Shown one piece after another: positions 34,532-45,824 of a stretch of DNA of 64,000 bases (position 1 is the first letter of the stretch; each line of letters starts with the position of its first letter). A program made the translations under genes and the position numbers. The notes under the pieces are model-generated. The model was not told the DNA's origin. It worked only from the letters and a program-made list of their open reading frames with translations, and did no database searches. This DNA comes from Ustulina deusta (taxonomy: Eukaryota > Ascomycota > Sordariomycetes > Xylariales > Xylariaceae), in assembly GCA_023159155.1 (NCBI GenBank), contig JAJNNX010000017.1:620001-684000 (forward strand), read 5' to 3'.

Positions 34532-35221
34532 TCATTGCTCGCCCCATCTGGAAGAGAATTCGAAGGGAACAGCGTCTCCAAAATAGACGTCAGCGTTGGT
34601 TATCGGCTGTTCCAATTCGCTGACTTCGCCAGTTGTCGATTTCTCGACAGCGAACTCAAATACAATAGACCAGAGTCCAGACACCGGCAAAGGAGATGTG
34701 CAATGCAGGTCCCTGATCAACGGTAGAAGCTTGGTGTAAGCCTTGAACAGTGCGATGAAGTCATGGTCCCGTTTCTGTCCACGGCCTGGAATCTCGATCC
34801 AGAATCCACCGTAGCGGTAAGGTGTTTTGATAGGCTGAAGCGAGTCCGGGGTGCTATCCTTCAGGCGGACAACCATCGCAGACCTTTGAAGGCCTATACT
34901 GGACCCTTTCTCATACAGCCTGATGGCTAGACTTGCGATTGGTCGTGCGTCTATACGATGTATCTCATTGTCCGTGGCGGACACAAGCTTACACGATTCT
35001 TCGACCGGTTCGATCGGCTCGAGGAGCTGCGGAGCGAGACCGAGCGGTTGCCGCTCAAATTTCTCCAGCCCCCGCCAAGCCCACACACCCTTCGAGACGT
35101 AACTTTTGCACGTCTGCGAATGCGAACCATGGGACTGTATGACCGCGCAAAGGAGGAGAGAAAGTTGGCCAGATTTGCTGCCTGCCCGGCATTCCTGCGG
35201 CTTCACAGATGCCGGTATCAT
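34532..35221 (-). CDS. Unrecognised reading frame, possibly a partial gene
   Basis: An open frame of about 230 codons whose composition looks coding from SYVSKGVWAWRG onward (IASLAIRLYEKGSS, YGGFWIEIPGRGQKRDHDF, LWSIVFEFAVE). No ATG of good quality lies at its left end; the first part (to about residue 38) may be intron or leader, with a possible acceptor AAAAG just before that point. After the stop at 34532 another minus-strand frame (34308-34547) is open and helical, so a frameshift or a further intron may follow. No domain was recognised and no signal peptide or membrane span seen. It could be an exon or remnant of a larger gene. Confidence 0.4.
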   Translation of the reverse strand: MIPASVKPQECRAGSKSGQLSLLLCAVIQSHGSHSQTCKSYVSKGVWAWRGLEKFERQPLGLAPQLLEPIEPVEESCKLVSATDNEIHRIDARPIASLAIRLYEKGSSIGLQRSAMVVRLKDSTPDSLQPIKTPYRYGGFWIEIPGRGQKRDHDFIALFKAYTKLLPLIRDLHCTSPLPVSGLWSIVFEFAVEKSTTGEVSELEQPITNADVYFGDAVPFEFSSRWGEQ

Positions 35222-37946
35222 CGGATTACCTGGTCGTAGATTTCTCCTTCTGGCCGTTGGATTCAGAAGTATGGTCCTCTGGCAACTCGGGGGGCGGAGG
35301 GCTTCGCTGCTACTACGTCGCCGCCAACGAGCAGTTCTCCGCTACGGCCGAATGTCGAAGGCTACGGTTTTTTCATGCTCATCATGTCTTCTGAGCGTCA
35401 AATATCTCGCAACGCCCAGGTATGAAGCATGGGTTCATATGGCTAATGCACCCTGTGCGAGTGTTGCAGAATCTAGCACTTTTACTGCAACCGTATTCTG
35501 CATGCTAGGTGAGGACCGGGGAGTACCCGGTTTCCACGCTAGTTGCATCGCAGCGGAGGAATGCGGCCGAGAAAAGAACCAGAGATGCCTCGTCTCCGGT
35601 GAACTCGGGACGTCGACAAAGTAGACCGATGAAGCCAAGAGCTCCAAGAAGGAATGGCTCGGAGGTTTCCTGTTATGAATACAAATTCAGAATGACAGTT
35701 TAGTAATTATGCAGAAGTGGAAAGAAAACAACATGCAGAGAGTCCCGGCACTGTAGGAACTCGAAAGAGAAGAAAGACTGCAACGATCGGGCTTCTGGAT
35801 CGGGCTACTTTACCGAACGTACCTGAGTCGATACCTCTGATATCTCGAAACATGACTCCTTCCAGAATTGAAACATTGGCTAGTAAAGGAGGCTAGTAAA
35901 GGATATATATTAACAGGCCGCGCGATGGCTATGCATAAGAATACCGACTGACAACTAGTAGCATAACGCCGAGAACCAGTCCTGCTTCGAATTCCGGGAA
36001 AGTCCCTCAGGACAGTGAGTCAACTTGCGGACTGCATTCTTGCCAATTAACATGAGTATAGATACCACGAGCCCGGAAATCTCCAAATCATTGATCAAAG
36101 CCAGAAGCCGGATCTCTTCTCGTGTATTGATGACAGACATGACCAGGCTACAGGTCACCTCGCTTACCCAGGGGAAGAATGCTGTGCTGCTGCTCAGATG
36201 TCTTCGAAAGGCTTCGATCAGCCACGGCAAGCAACGAGAAGATACTCAAAGGAATGGACGGCTGTCCAATATGAGGCGGCATTTATATCGGCGGCCAGCA
36301 CGGGAAGTGCTTGTTGTGTGAGTGATGAAGAAGGGAAGAGGAAGGAAAACCAGCAAGGGGGTGGGATGAGCCTCCTATTGTAGACATGAACAGAGGTGAA
36401 GAGAGCAGGACCCGTAGTCTTGGGTTGAGAAAACTCTCCTTTCCAGCTGGTTCCAGTGAGGAAGTGACTCAGACATAGCCACCTGATGGGACCGGACAGG
36501 GCCGAGAAGGCAACTCTTGCAAACAAAATACTTGGTATCCTGAGACACCACGACGCATCTATCCATTGACCGGGCCCCATGAGTATATGCAATGCGAGGG
36601 CCAACTCGGCAAATCAAGCCAAAAAGATCTCCCGGATGTCTCCGAATCCCACAGACAGAACTAGGACGAAGACGGGCCACTGCTTGATGATGTAGTCATG
36701 CTGGTGCCTAGCAACATCCAAAGGCCGGAAAACATGCGCAGACGATTTGTAAATCAAAGGAGTTTCATGGAACTTCTGCACCTACGCGTCAAACGTGAGG
36801 CAATGCGCATACGAGGACCTCTGCGGCCCTCTAACACATGAAGATTGATGAGTCATGGGCGTACGCTGCCGCGCCGGCGGAGGAGAGAGCATGTACCTGA
36901 CTAGTGGTTTAGCCAGACTTCATCGCTTTAGACGTATCTCTAGACTGCTTGTGTGTAACGGCAAGTCGCGTATGTATCTCAAATAGCATAATGCTTCTAA
37001 ACTGCGGGGTTGTATGACACGATTCAGAGAAAAGCGATGTTTCCTGTTAGTTGATGGCGGTTGGGCAGAATCTTGATATCATCAAGGAGTTGATTGAACC
37101 CCTATTGCATCGTTGGCGAGAGGCAACTTTGTTGGGTTGACTCAACAAGCCGGAAAAGGGCTGCAACAGAGAATTACACGAGTCTAGACCTTGATTGTGT
37201 TTGCTTTCCCCGCACCAAATCGATAATCTTTCGACGGTTGTGTAACCCATCGACCGATGCAGTGCGCATATAGTGCCTGAGCTCTAGGTTATGAAACGGT
37301 GAAGCGGCGAAATCATTGTCTCAACTGGAGTGATACCCGTTGGGCTAATGTCATCATAGCCCTTGAAGTAACCTGCTGACAGAAACCACTGTAGGACTAC
37401 TTGGATGTGTAGAAACCCTGCCCGAGAACAAATCAGGTACAATGTTGTCCATTCTATAATCAGTAGTACATACAGACAGAACAGATCCCACTAAACCCGA
37501 TTTGTTAGCCTCACCAAATATGGTAGGCATATTTTCCCATCCGAGTAAATGCACCAAACGCCAAAATACTGTATGGAGCTCCTCTCCCTGATAATATTGC
37601 ATTGCAAACTGACTCTGCCTTGTTGATATCGACGAACGGCCGTGGCAGACAGAGCCAATACCAATTCTCCAAAGCTTCCCTCAATTGATAAGATCAAAAC
37701 ACCCGTGGTAGCAACTGTCGTTCAATACATGGAAAAGAGCTAGTCGTGAAGTTCGAAGCAACTGTAGAGACCCATGCCGGCGTTGTAATTGGACATGTCG
37801 AGTTAAAGTAGATGCGGGCCGGTATCTCGCACTCCTCAACTAATGAAACAGCCGAGTTAGTGTACTCGATAATTCCCGAATTCAGTTTGTATTGAAATAA
37901 TCGCAGCGAGGGTTGACCTACATCAGTTAACCTGGGGCGACTGGAG
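35222..37946. other. Intergenic, 2.7 kb, no gene recognised
   Basis: Several frames of 60-170 codons on both strands, none with recognisable domains or consistent splice sites. The longest, 35106-35624 on the plus strand, is Arg/Cys/Ser-rich and overlaps the opposite-strand frame at 34532-35221. Confidence 0.45.
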
Positions 37947-38342
37947 CTAGTGAGACCAGTTCGTCATCGGGCGGCGTTGGGAACGGGGCGGTCGCTCAAT
38001 TGAGGAGAGTTCATCGTTATCGGCAGTGCTGGCCCGATCGTCCTTCGAGATGGGAGTCGGGATACGCAAGCCGCTCGCGTCGGTGAGTTCTTCATCGTGG
38101 CCTCGGGCGGCAGTGGTCGAAGGCGCGTGTGGTTGCCTGAAGGTGCGGTTTCTGCGAGATCTCCAGAAGAATAACCAGACGAGACTGACTATAGCGAGGG
38201 AAAGGACGCCCACAATGAGACCAATCTCAAGGCCGGTGAGTGAGAACTTAGTGTCGCCACCTCCCAGACTGGCCGGGTTGTCTCCCCCGTCAAGTGGCGA
38301 GGCACCGTCGTAGTGAGGCAGGTCAGTAGGGGCCGGGGCCAT
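37947..38342 (-). CDS. Small single-pass membrane protein
   Basis: The frame is open from further upstream, but the Met at 38342 (MAPAPTDLPHYDG) is the likely start, giving 131 residues. A Gly/Asp-rich N-terminal part is followed by one hydrophobic span (EIGLIVGVLSLAIVSLVWLF, about residues 40-60), then RSRRNR, which predicts an outside N-terminus and a cytoplasmic C-terminal tail rich in Ser, Asp, Arg and Pro. The layout (short Ser/Gly/Pro head, single span, charged tail) is common among fungal membrane proteins of unknown function. No catalytic motif. An intron-free single exon. Confidence 0.6.
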   Translation of the reverse strand: MAPAPTDLPHYDGASPLDGGDNPASLGGGDTKFSLTGLEIGLIVGVLSLAIVSLVWLFFWRSRRNRTFRQPHAPSTTAARGHDEELTDASGLRIPTPISKDDRASTADNDELSSIERPPRSQRRPMTNWSH

Positions 38343-41300
38343 TGTAACGATTGATTCTTGTGGTTCTTTGGATATCTGTCTGGTGCCTGTTGGTGGACTG
38401 AAGGAAAGGGGTCCAGCATGAACACCTCGACAAGCCTCGTGAATCAATTCGCTTCGACTCGTGAACTTGAACCTGTCCCGTGATAAGACAACGATATCAC
38501 TTCCAGCACAATTACTCTGTTAGCTGAGGCGGATGCCAATGTGAATTTGGACAATGTGGACTGGAAGTGGCCGCTCTAGAGGCTGGTGCCAGGTAAATAG
38601 TAAAATAGTGGAATTTGTTGCATAAGAACTAGAGTAAGCCGGGAGGAGAAGGGAGGCAGTGGTACCTTATTGTACAGCCGCTGTCTAGCTCAGGTGGTAG
38701 ATTGGGAGGAACGGATGAGACCTAAATGAGACCTGACGAGTTCTTGTGAGACGGGGTCAAGTGGAGGTTGTTGGGAGACACAGGGCGCTCGGGTGGCTAT
38801 ATGTATACGCGAGGAGAGAGTTGGAAGAGATCTGGCACGCCTCGGAGGAGGGAACATCACAGGGAGAATATCATGCATGGAAATCTAGAAGCAGGTATGC
38901 AGATGGAAGTAGGCATAGAGTGCCCAGGCAGGCAGGCACTGATCATACGATTGAGCTACCTAGGTAGATAGAAGGCAGAATGGATGCTTCGAAAGAATGG
39001 AAGGCACAGGGCCTCGGTCAAATGGTCTGGGTAAGGTACCCTAGAAAGAAGGAAAGGCGGGAGGTGGGTAAGGTGCCAAAGGTGTTGCTACGAAATCTGC
39101 AGAGATGCATCACGACTGCCGCTTTAGGGATGTAGGTGTCGGATGGGTTGCCCGTAGGTCGGGTCAACATATTACAGACACAGGTATCTAAGTAGGTATT
39201 AAGTATTCATCTACCGACCAGTACCACCTGCATCAATTAGTTGAGTACCTAAGGTATTAACTACCTCTAATGGCTATGTTAGCTCAGACATGGATATATG
39301 CATCCCCAACCTACCTCAACTGTATTAGTACCTACTATGATAGTTGTCCTCACCACACATACACATCTAATGCTGGGTGCAATACCTACTTCGTCCATAG
39401 CTTTACTTTACGCATCTTTCGTATGTACCCAAGGTATGAAGACTTGGAATTCGATCTGAGAACACTCACTTTCTTCCTGACATGATCCTGACACAAGGGG
39501 ACCTTGTAACTCCTACCGTTTTGGTAGCCCGCATTCAAGACATCATGAACGTTGTTTACTTACTCGCGGCGGATGCCATTTGCTATGTCTAGGCGACTTA
39601 CCGTAAGGTGTTTTATTGCCTATTGATTCGGCGAGATTCCTGATGTGATGATATCTCATCCTGACAACCAATGCCATTGCCCCCACGACAGAGCACTAGC
39701 ATTGACTCGCATCGGCGGCAGACGATGGCACGAAGCTGCTGCGACCCGTTGTCCTCGCCCATCCGCCAAATACGCTGATCTGATAGGGCCATTTGTAGAT
39801 GGGGTGGGCACCCGGCAAATGTTCTGTGTGCTACGTCGACTCGGTTGGGTGGCACAGGTGCGAGGCGAAGCGGGCTTGGGTCAAGGCGCGAACAAACAGT
39901 CTATGCCGGTACAATTTCGTCTCCGTGCTCAGTCGGCAACTCTCGTGTCAGATGAACTATTCGGACGATCTGCGGCTCGTTTTAATATCATACATTGTGT
40001 AATCTTCTGCGTACTCGTGTGGTCTTGTTTTTCATGTCTCGGAGTAGACTCGGCCCTTGGTCACCCAGAGGCGAAGGTCGAGTGGCGGCAGTGTAATACG
40101 CCGCGGTAAAGGTCGACATGGATGCACAGTGATGGAGGGTGAATAGTCCAAACTCTGCCGTCATTCGCCGCGACCACTCGTCATCGCAACCACCATCGAG
40201 TAGTGGTAGCCACTAGAATCCAACACATCTCCCGCTGCTCGCCCGCGAAAAGAGAAAAAGAACAGAAAAGAAGGTGAGTCGCTTGAAACAGCACTGAATG
40301 TCGCAAACACACGTAAATAACCTGTTCGTCCAGTATTCCGAAACATCAGATAGCCCCGTGGAGCTAAGCCAGTTGTACACGCATCTTTCTGTAGCCTAGG
40401 GCACTATCTAGTGACAGAGTAGTACAGCTTTCTCTGCACATAGCCAACGCGGTGTCGCCTATTTAGGCCATCGTGTCTATGTTTCGGCGCTCTTGCGGAG
40501 CGGTAACACACCGATGAACTAGCTAGAGGGCCGAGAAATTAGGGGTCAGAAACAGGTACCCTCCACCTGCTAGGATAAAATGCATTGAGTTCATTATTGA
40601 ACAGTCGCTGATGAAAAGGAGGGATAAATAGACAGATAGAGATGAACGCAATGAAATTTCTGAAATGTATAATAGATATCTGCCAGTATTGATGTAAGGG
40701 TGTTGCATTAGGTGCACTCATTCCCGAATCCCTGATCTAGGTTGCCCCTTTTACTCCTTATAGCCCTGACCGTGCTATCCTCACAACTCCATCAACCCCT
40801 GGAGCATATCTAAAGCTGAGCGTATAGGGTGTAAAGATCGAGAGGTCAAGGGGGTCCTGATGATAGCTCAAGTGCCTACCGGGTTAGAAATTCGATCATG
40901 TAGCTTGCTCGATGTGTGACAAGATTATGTTTACTTATCCGCAGTATCTACTGACAGCGGGCGAATGGCCAAATGGATCCAAGTGGGCGTTTATGCGCGA
41001 TCAGGTCTTAACCAGCAAGTGAGATGATTGCTTTTGTGATCTCCTCTGAATTGACAATAATTTTCGTGTGCCAGTCCACGCCCGTAAAGGACATCACGGG
41101 CTGTTTTTTGGTGAGCAGGCGAGCTCTGCCTTAACCCACGAAGGTCAATACAGAAACCGCGATGAGCGGGCTAGAATGACACCAGTGAGCTAATTTCCAT
41201 ACATGTCAGGTTTTTTATCAGGGAATGCTGTTCTGGGCACTTAGAGTTCGACATTCGAGGTGAAGCCGATTCCCGAAGAGATGACGAATGAGTTCCAAAG

Positions 41301-41778
41301 TACCTACTATGCTCTCTGCATTGCGTACATCGGTAATAATTAGGTTATAGAGCCAACGAATTAACTAGGTAAGTTCTTGCGCCTCTAGATTTGCGGTGTC
41401 AGAAACAAGCACCCCCAAAGGAATATGAACTAACGTCTGCTGGACGGCCGCCAGGATGGCTACTGTCGATTGTACAACTGGAGCAGGTGCGGATTCGTAC
41501 CAAGGCGGCGGCAATACAATATTATCAGAAGGTGGCTGATTATTCCGGAGTCGGTTGCCTAATAGAAGGGATGGGCCAGTGTTGACTTGCTCTTGCTAGT
41601 CTAGGTACCTATATTATGTGGTCCCTAAATGTCCATTGGCCGCTGAGCTGTCGTTCGAAACCCCATTTCAAAAAATTAATCCTCTCTATTCCAGTCGTTC
41701 CGGTCCTCACTCGCATACCTACTTTATCACAGTTATTCGAAATACAACGTTTTAATCTTTTTTATACATCTGGCGAGC
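38343..41778. other. Intergenic, 3.4 kb, with TACCTAGGTA-type motifs
   Basis: No gene recognised. Motif copies lie at 38955-38971, 39185-39320 (several degenerate copies), near 41364 and near 41603. A 154-codon plus-strand frame (39645-40109) has no recognisable feature. Confidence 0.5.
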
Positions 41779-42797
41779 ATGGACACCAACCACCCAACGG
41801 CAGGCCCGGCTTTCGAAGCACAGCCATCAAACCCGGCTTCCAACGGATGGCCGTTCACCGCGACTTGCGCACCAGAGCCGCCAGACCGAACTTCCCAGGA
41901 ATGGAGGTCAACTCTCACCTCTCAGGGATGGCCAACCATCCAGAGTTCTCAACCTCGATCACCGCTAGCTTTTTCCTTCGGCTCTAAACCAGCACATCCC
42001 CCCAACCAACGATCTTTAGTATTTGTAATAGAGCTCGCGATATCTTTCAACGAGCCGGGTGTCTCCTAGAGGACCGACCAACGGCGCTGGAAGATAAAGC
42101 TGATGAAAGTCGAAAATGCTCTGAAGGGCGTTGGAATTCCGGGTGTCGAGATAAAGAGGAAACGCAAGAACGATTTCAAGTCATGGTGCATCACGGAAAA
42201 TCGCGATGATGAGAGTAAGTCAAGTTGAACCGAAATACGATATATATTATATGGCGTTTTTTCCCCTCCGTTGACTTCTCCCATCGTGCCGGTTAGAGTG
42301 TTTCGATATTGTTTCTCCGAAACTCGCTTACTACAGACGCGATTCGTGGGTCCCCATATTGTATCGGATTTTCCATGCCGTTGAAGAAATGCGCTGTTTC
42401 GGACCGTTGCCCTTCTAGGGGACTAAGGTGCATGTTAGAGCCGACCCAGTCTTGAGTCTAGAAGAGCTAAAGACCCTCGCAAAGACCATCATCCAGCACA
42501 GCATGGCTTTCGCTTCCGTTGCCTGGGGATGTTGGGACAGATTTGTCACTAAAGAGGCGCCTTCTCTCATGTGGTTGCCACAGAAGCCGGCGGAATTAAT
42601 AGCCAAGATTGAATCAGCAAAAAAGCTCAGGGACATCGCTGAGGTAATGAATGTTGACGAGCAAAACAATCAGAACAACGGTCACCAAAGACCTTGGAAC
42701 TTCTGGCCGCTCATCCGCTTAAACCGACAAAGGAAGCCTTACCCGCAACATCTGGTTACCGGTATGGGTACGTTACACTTTCCCTGAGACTTCGGAG

Positions 42798-42816
42798 AAA
42801 AAAAAAAAAAAAAAAA
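42798..42816 (+). repeat. Homopolymer run of 19 A
   Basis: Nineteen consecutive A inside the putative second intron of the amidoligase-like gene. Confidence 0.9.
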
Positions 42817-43269
42817 GAAGGATCAAAAAACACCCCCTTTCCTTTTTCTCTTCTCAATTCAGAATCCCCAAGGTTGTGTTTCTCAAGAATACCTGTGTTC
42901 GGCCTGCGCTTTTATGAAAGCAGCACTAACAGCTTCTCAAATAGTTGAGTATAATCTAGCAACGTGGAGTGTCAATTTAACTGAGGCGAAGCTATGGGTC
43001 GACCTCGCCTGCTTGTTCGTAGGCGCGGCCCTCAAGCACAAGGGACGTTGGGCGGGAGGCAAAAAAAATAATTTCTTGAAGCCTGATTTTGTCGCGTTCG
43101 TTCTGCAGCAATCCGAAGACACGACAATGGCTTATTTTGAAAAAGCACCATTTAAAATCCTTCCCGAATTGGACGACGATATTATGACAAGGATCAATGT
43201 TGAAACTGTTAAGCAAGCTCAGATTGCACTTCTCAGGCAAGCTGACTATGAAGCTGTCATGAGAAATCT

Positions 43270-44330
43270 AGATGAGGCTGAGAGGAAAGCTAAGATAGAA
43301 GCCGAAGAGAAAGCTCGGATTGAAGCCGAAGAGAAAGCTCGGATTGAAGCCGAGAAGCAAGCTAAGATTAGAGCCGAGCTAATAGCTAACCTGGAAGCTG
43401 CAGAGAAAGCTCGGATTGAAGCCGAAAAGCAAGCCCGGATTGAAGCTGAGAGGCAAGCCAAGATTAGAGCTGAGATAAAAGCTAAGCTGGAAGCTGAAAA
43501 GAAAGCTTGGATTGAAGCCGAAAGGCAAGCTAAGATTGAAGCCGAGAAGCAAGCTAAGATTGAAGCCGAGAAGCAAGTTCGTATTGTGACTGAGAGGCTA
43601 GCTAAGGCTAAAGCTGAGCATAAGGCTCGGATGGAAGCCGAACGGATGGAAGCCGAGAAGCAAGCTCGTATTGCGGCTGAGAGGCTAGCTAAGGCTAAAG
43701 CTGAGAAGAAGGCTAGGATCGAAGCCGAACGGATTGAAGCCGAGAAGCAAGCTCGTATTAAGGCCGAGAGGCAAGCTAAGATTGAAGCTGAGAAGAAGGC
43801 TCGGATCGAAGCCGAAAGGACCGAGGCTGAACAGCAAGCCCGGATTGCAGCCGAGAAGCAAGCTAAGATCGAAGCTGAGAATTGGCCAACGTTTAAAGCC
43901 GAGCTAATAGCTAGGCTAGAAGCCGAAGAGAAAGTTCGAATTGAGGCCGAAAAGCAAGCCCGGATTGAAGCCGAGAGGCAAGCTAAGATTAAAGCCCAGA
44001 GGCGAGTTCGGAACGCTGAGAAGAGAGCTCGGAAGAAAGCTGAACGGAAAGCTCGAAAAGAAGCTGACAGGCAAGCTCAGATTGAAGCTGAAAAGCAGGC
44101 TCAAGTTGAAGCTGAAAAGCAGGCCCAAATTGAAGCTGAAAAGCAGGCTCAACTTGAAGCCGAGCGGCAAGCTCAGATTGAAGCCGAAAAGCAAGCGAAG
44201 ACTGAGGCCGAGATCAAAGCTGAGATTAAAGCTGGCAAGCAAGTTGAGAAAGCCGAGAGGAAAGCCGAGAAGAAAGCCGAGAAGGCTGAGAAGAAAGCTC
44301 GGATCAAAGCCAACAAGGAAGCTCAGAAGT
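43270..44330 (+). repeat. 24-bp coding repeat (octapeptide AExxAxIE, about 45 units)
   Basis: Imperfect 24-base units such as GCCGAAGAGAAAGCTCGGAT plus TGAA encode A-E-[EKR]-[KQ]-A-[RKQ]-I-[EKR]. Most units have eight residues; three have five (AERME, AERIE, AERTE) and two or three have seven. The alternating acidic and basic residues predict a long, stable single helix or coiled coil. Nearby units are often nearly identical in DNA, which points to recent slippage or unequal exchange. Confidence 0.9.
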
Positions 44331-44507
44331 ACTTGGCGAATGCGAAAGTCTACGGCGGTATACCGTGAGAATGGGATGCGGCCAGCGGATTTGAGGTGTA
44401 TTACGGAGACCGAGCGCTACGAAGTAGTATTTAGAGAGCGATTTTTAGCCTTGATGAAGAAGCGTTTGGGAAACCCTTTGTATACTCATAATTATCAGCT
44501 TCCATAG

Positions 44508-45824
44508 CGCCATCACCTCAAAAATGATTTTCCTGATATCCTGAGTTCGTACTGCCCACTAATCGCGAAAACTTTCACAACTTTCGTTCTTGACCAACGA
44601 CTATTGGGTTCCTAACCCTATGGCAGTTATTGGGCTCGAATAAGGAGCGGCAAAAGCGTAAACAGAACTAAGACACCTCTAAACCGTATTGTTTCGGGCG
44701 CTGATGAGAAATTCACGCGGAATATCTGACGTGTGACCAGGAAATGCGCCTGGAACTATGCGTCAAGACAGGTGGACCATCGCGGTTGGGGGAATGCGAG
44801 GGATGACGAGGCCGTCCGTTCGGTTTCTGTCGAGACTGAAAACGCCTGGAAGACCCTCGGACAGCAACGGTGCTGAGGGCTTCTTTGCATCTCCATGAAT
44901 GATGCCTCGAGGGACCAAACCCCCCTGGTATGCTATGGGATAGAGAATGTGGCGAAGCTCAAGGAAATCGCGCTCAGATACGACGAATATTAACTCTTAC
45001 GGAAATTACAGAATGATGGATTCCTGCTTCGAAAGCGTAAAGCTATGTTGGGAGCCGCTCTCATCAGCATCTCAGTTGGTTGATTATCCAGCTGGCCCAG
45101 AATATGAGCGCGATGCGGCCCCTGCGCGACGATGGGCAAGGGTCAAGTACGAGAAAATTGGGAGCGCGAGATATTCGGGGGCAGAACTTGGATTGGACGC
45201 AGTCTTGGAATATTATAACGGTGAAGGTGGTTCAATTACACATATATGGAAGGATGAAGTTGAGCGTTGTAATATTGTTTAGAAGTAGATTGATATCAGA
45301 GAGCAACTAATCAACTTCTAAAACACCAATATGATCGTGTCAAACACTCCCACAGCTCGACTGTTGAGTCACTTATATAAGAGGATGAGTCTCGAATCCT
45401 GTCAGCACTGGCATACTCAAGGCATTACTCTCTCTTCTGATATGTCTAGAATCAGACTGGCCGTGGCTGTTCTTTTTCATCACGGCATCATCATCACATC
45501 GTCCTCACCCTCTGTACAGTTCTCACCTTGAACGACACCTTAGCGAAAACACTTCGTATTCCTAGGAAGCTCAAAAGACCAACTAGACTTGGTAGGTTTG
45601 ATAATCAAATAAGTAAGGATATCCACTAATGCATCCAGTGACACAATGTCCCGACTCGAGAGCACCAGCCATCTTTTGGAACCGTGTTGCCAATGCGATC
45701 TGCGCCAGGACGCCTAAGCCACCAAACCAATTCTAACTCCAAGTTTTTCCCCATGACGACCTGTGAGTAAGCCATCCGCTCAGGGACGACTATATTCGGA
45801 ATCCCAAAGAAATCCCTGCCGATA
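44508..45824. other. Intergenic between amidoligase-like gene and GH76 gene
   Basis: No gene recognised. A 111-codon frame at 44947-45282 has weak coding character (LGLDAVLEYYNGEGG) but no recognised domain. Confidence 0.45.

Larger units (their letters stand above)
41779..44507 (+). pseudogene. Amidoligase-like gene with octapeptide-repeat tail, damaged
   Basis: One frame runs from ATG 41779 through a TAG at 42067-42069 to a GTAAGT donor at 42215; acceptor at 42296; then on through a TAG at 42416-42418 to a donor near 42762-42768; acceptor at about 42862; then to 44368. Parts resemble the fungal putative amidoligase family: SLVFVIELAISF, KSWCITENRDD, CFDIVSPKLAYYRRDSW, GTKVHVRADPVLSLEELKTL (family GTHVH; the first His is Lys here), and TEAKLWVDLACLFVGAAL. 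From about 43270 to 44330 it is a continuous charged helix of about 45 units AExxAxIE. Near 44363 a shift by one base leads to RENGMRPADLRC and the end at 44507. The stops could be RIP-type changes (CAG to TAG); the second also sits at a good-looking intron acceptor, so cryptic splicing is possible. Assignment moderate. Confidence 0.55.

Noticed and set aside
35106..35624. 172-codon plus-strand frame rich in Arg, Cys and Ser
   Set aside because: Partly antisense to a more coding-like frame; no homology or structure recognised.
39645..40109. 154-codon plus-strand frame
   Set aside because: No recognised domain and coding-unlike composition; no neighbouring exon found.
43246..44242. Minus-strand frames rich in Leu, Phe and Ser opposite the octapeptide repeat
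   Set aside because: They are the antisense image of a 24-bp repeat and only look like membrane helices for that reason.
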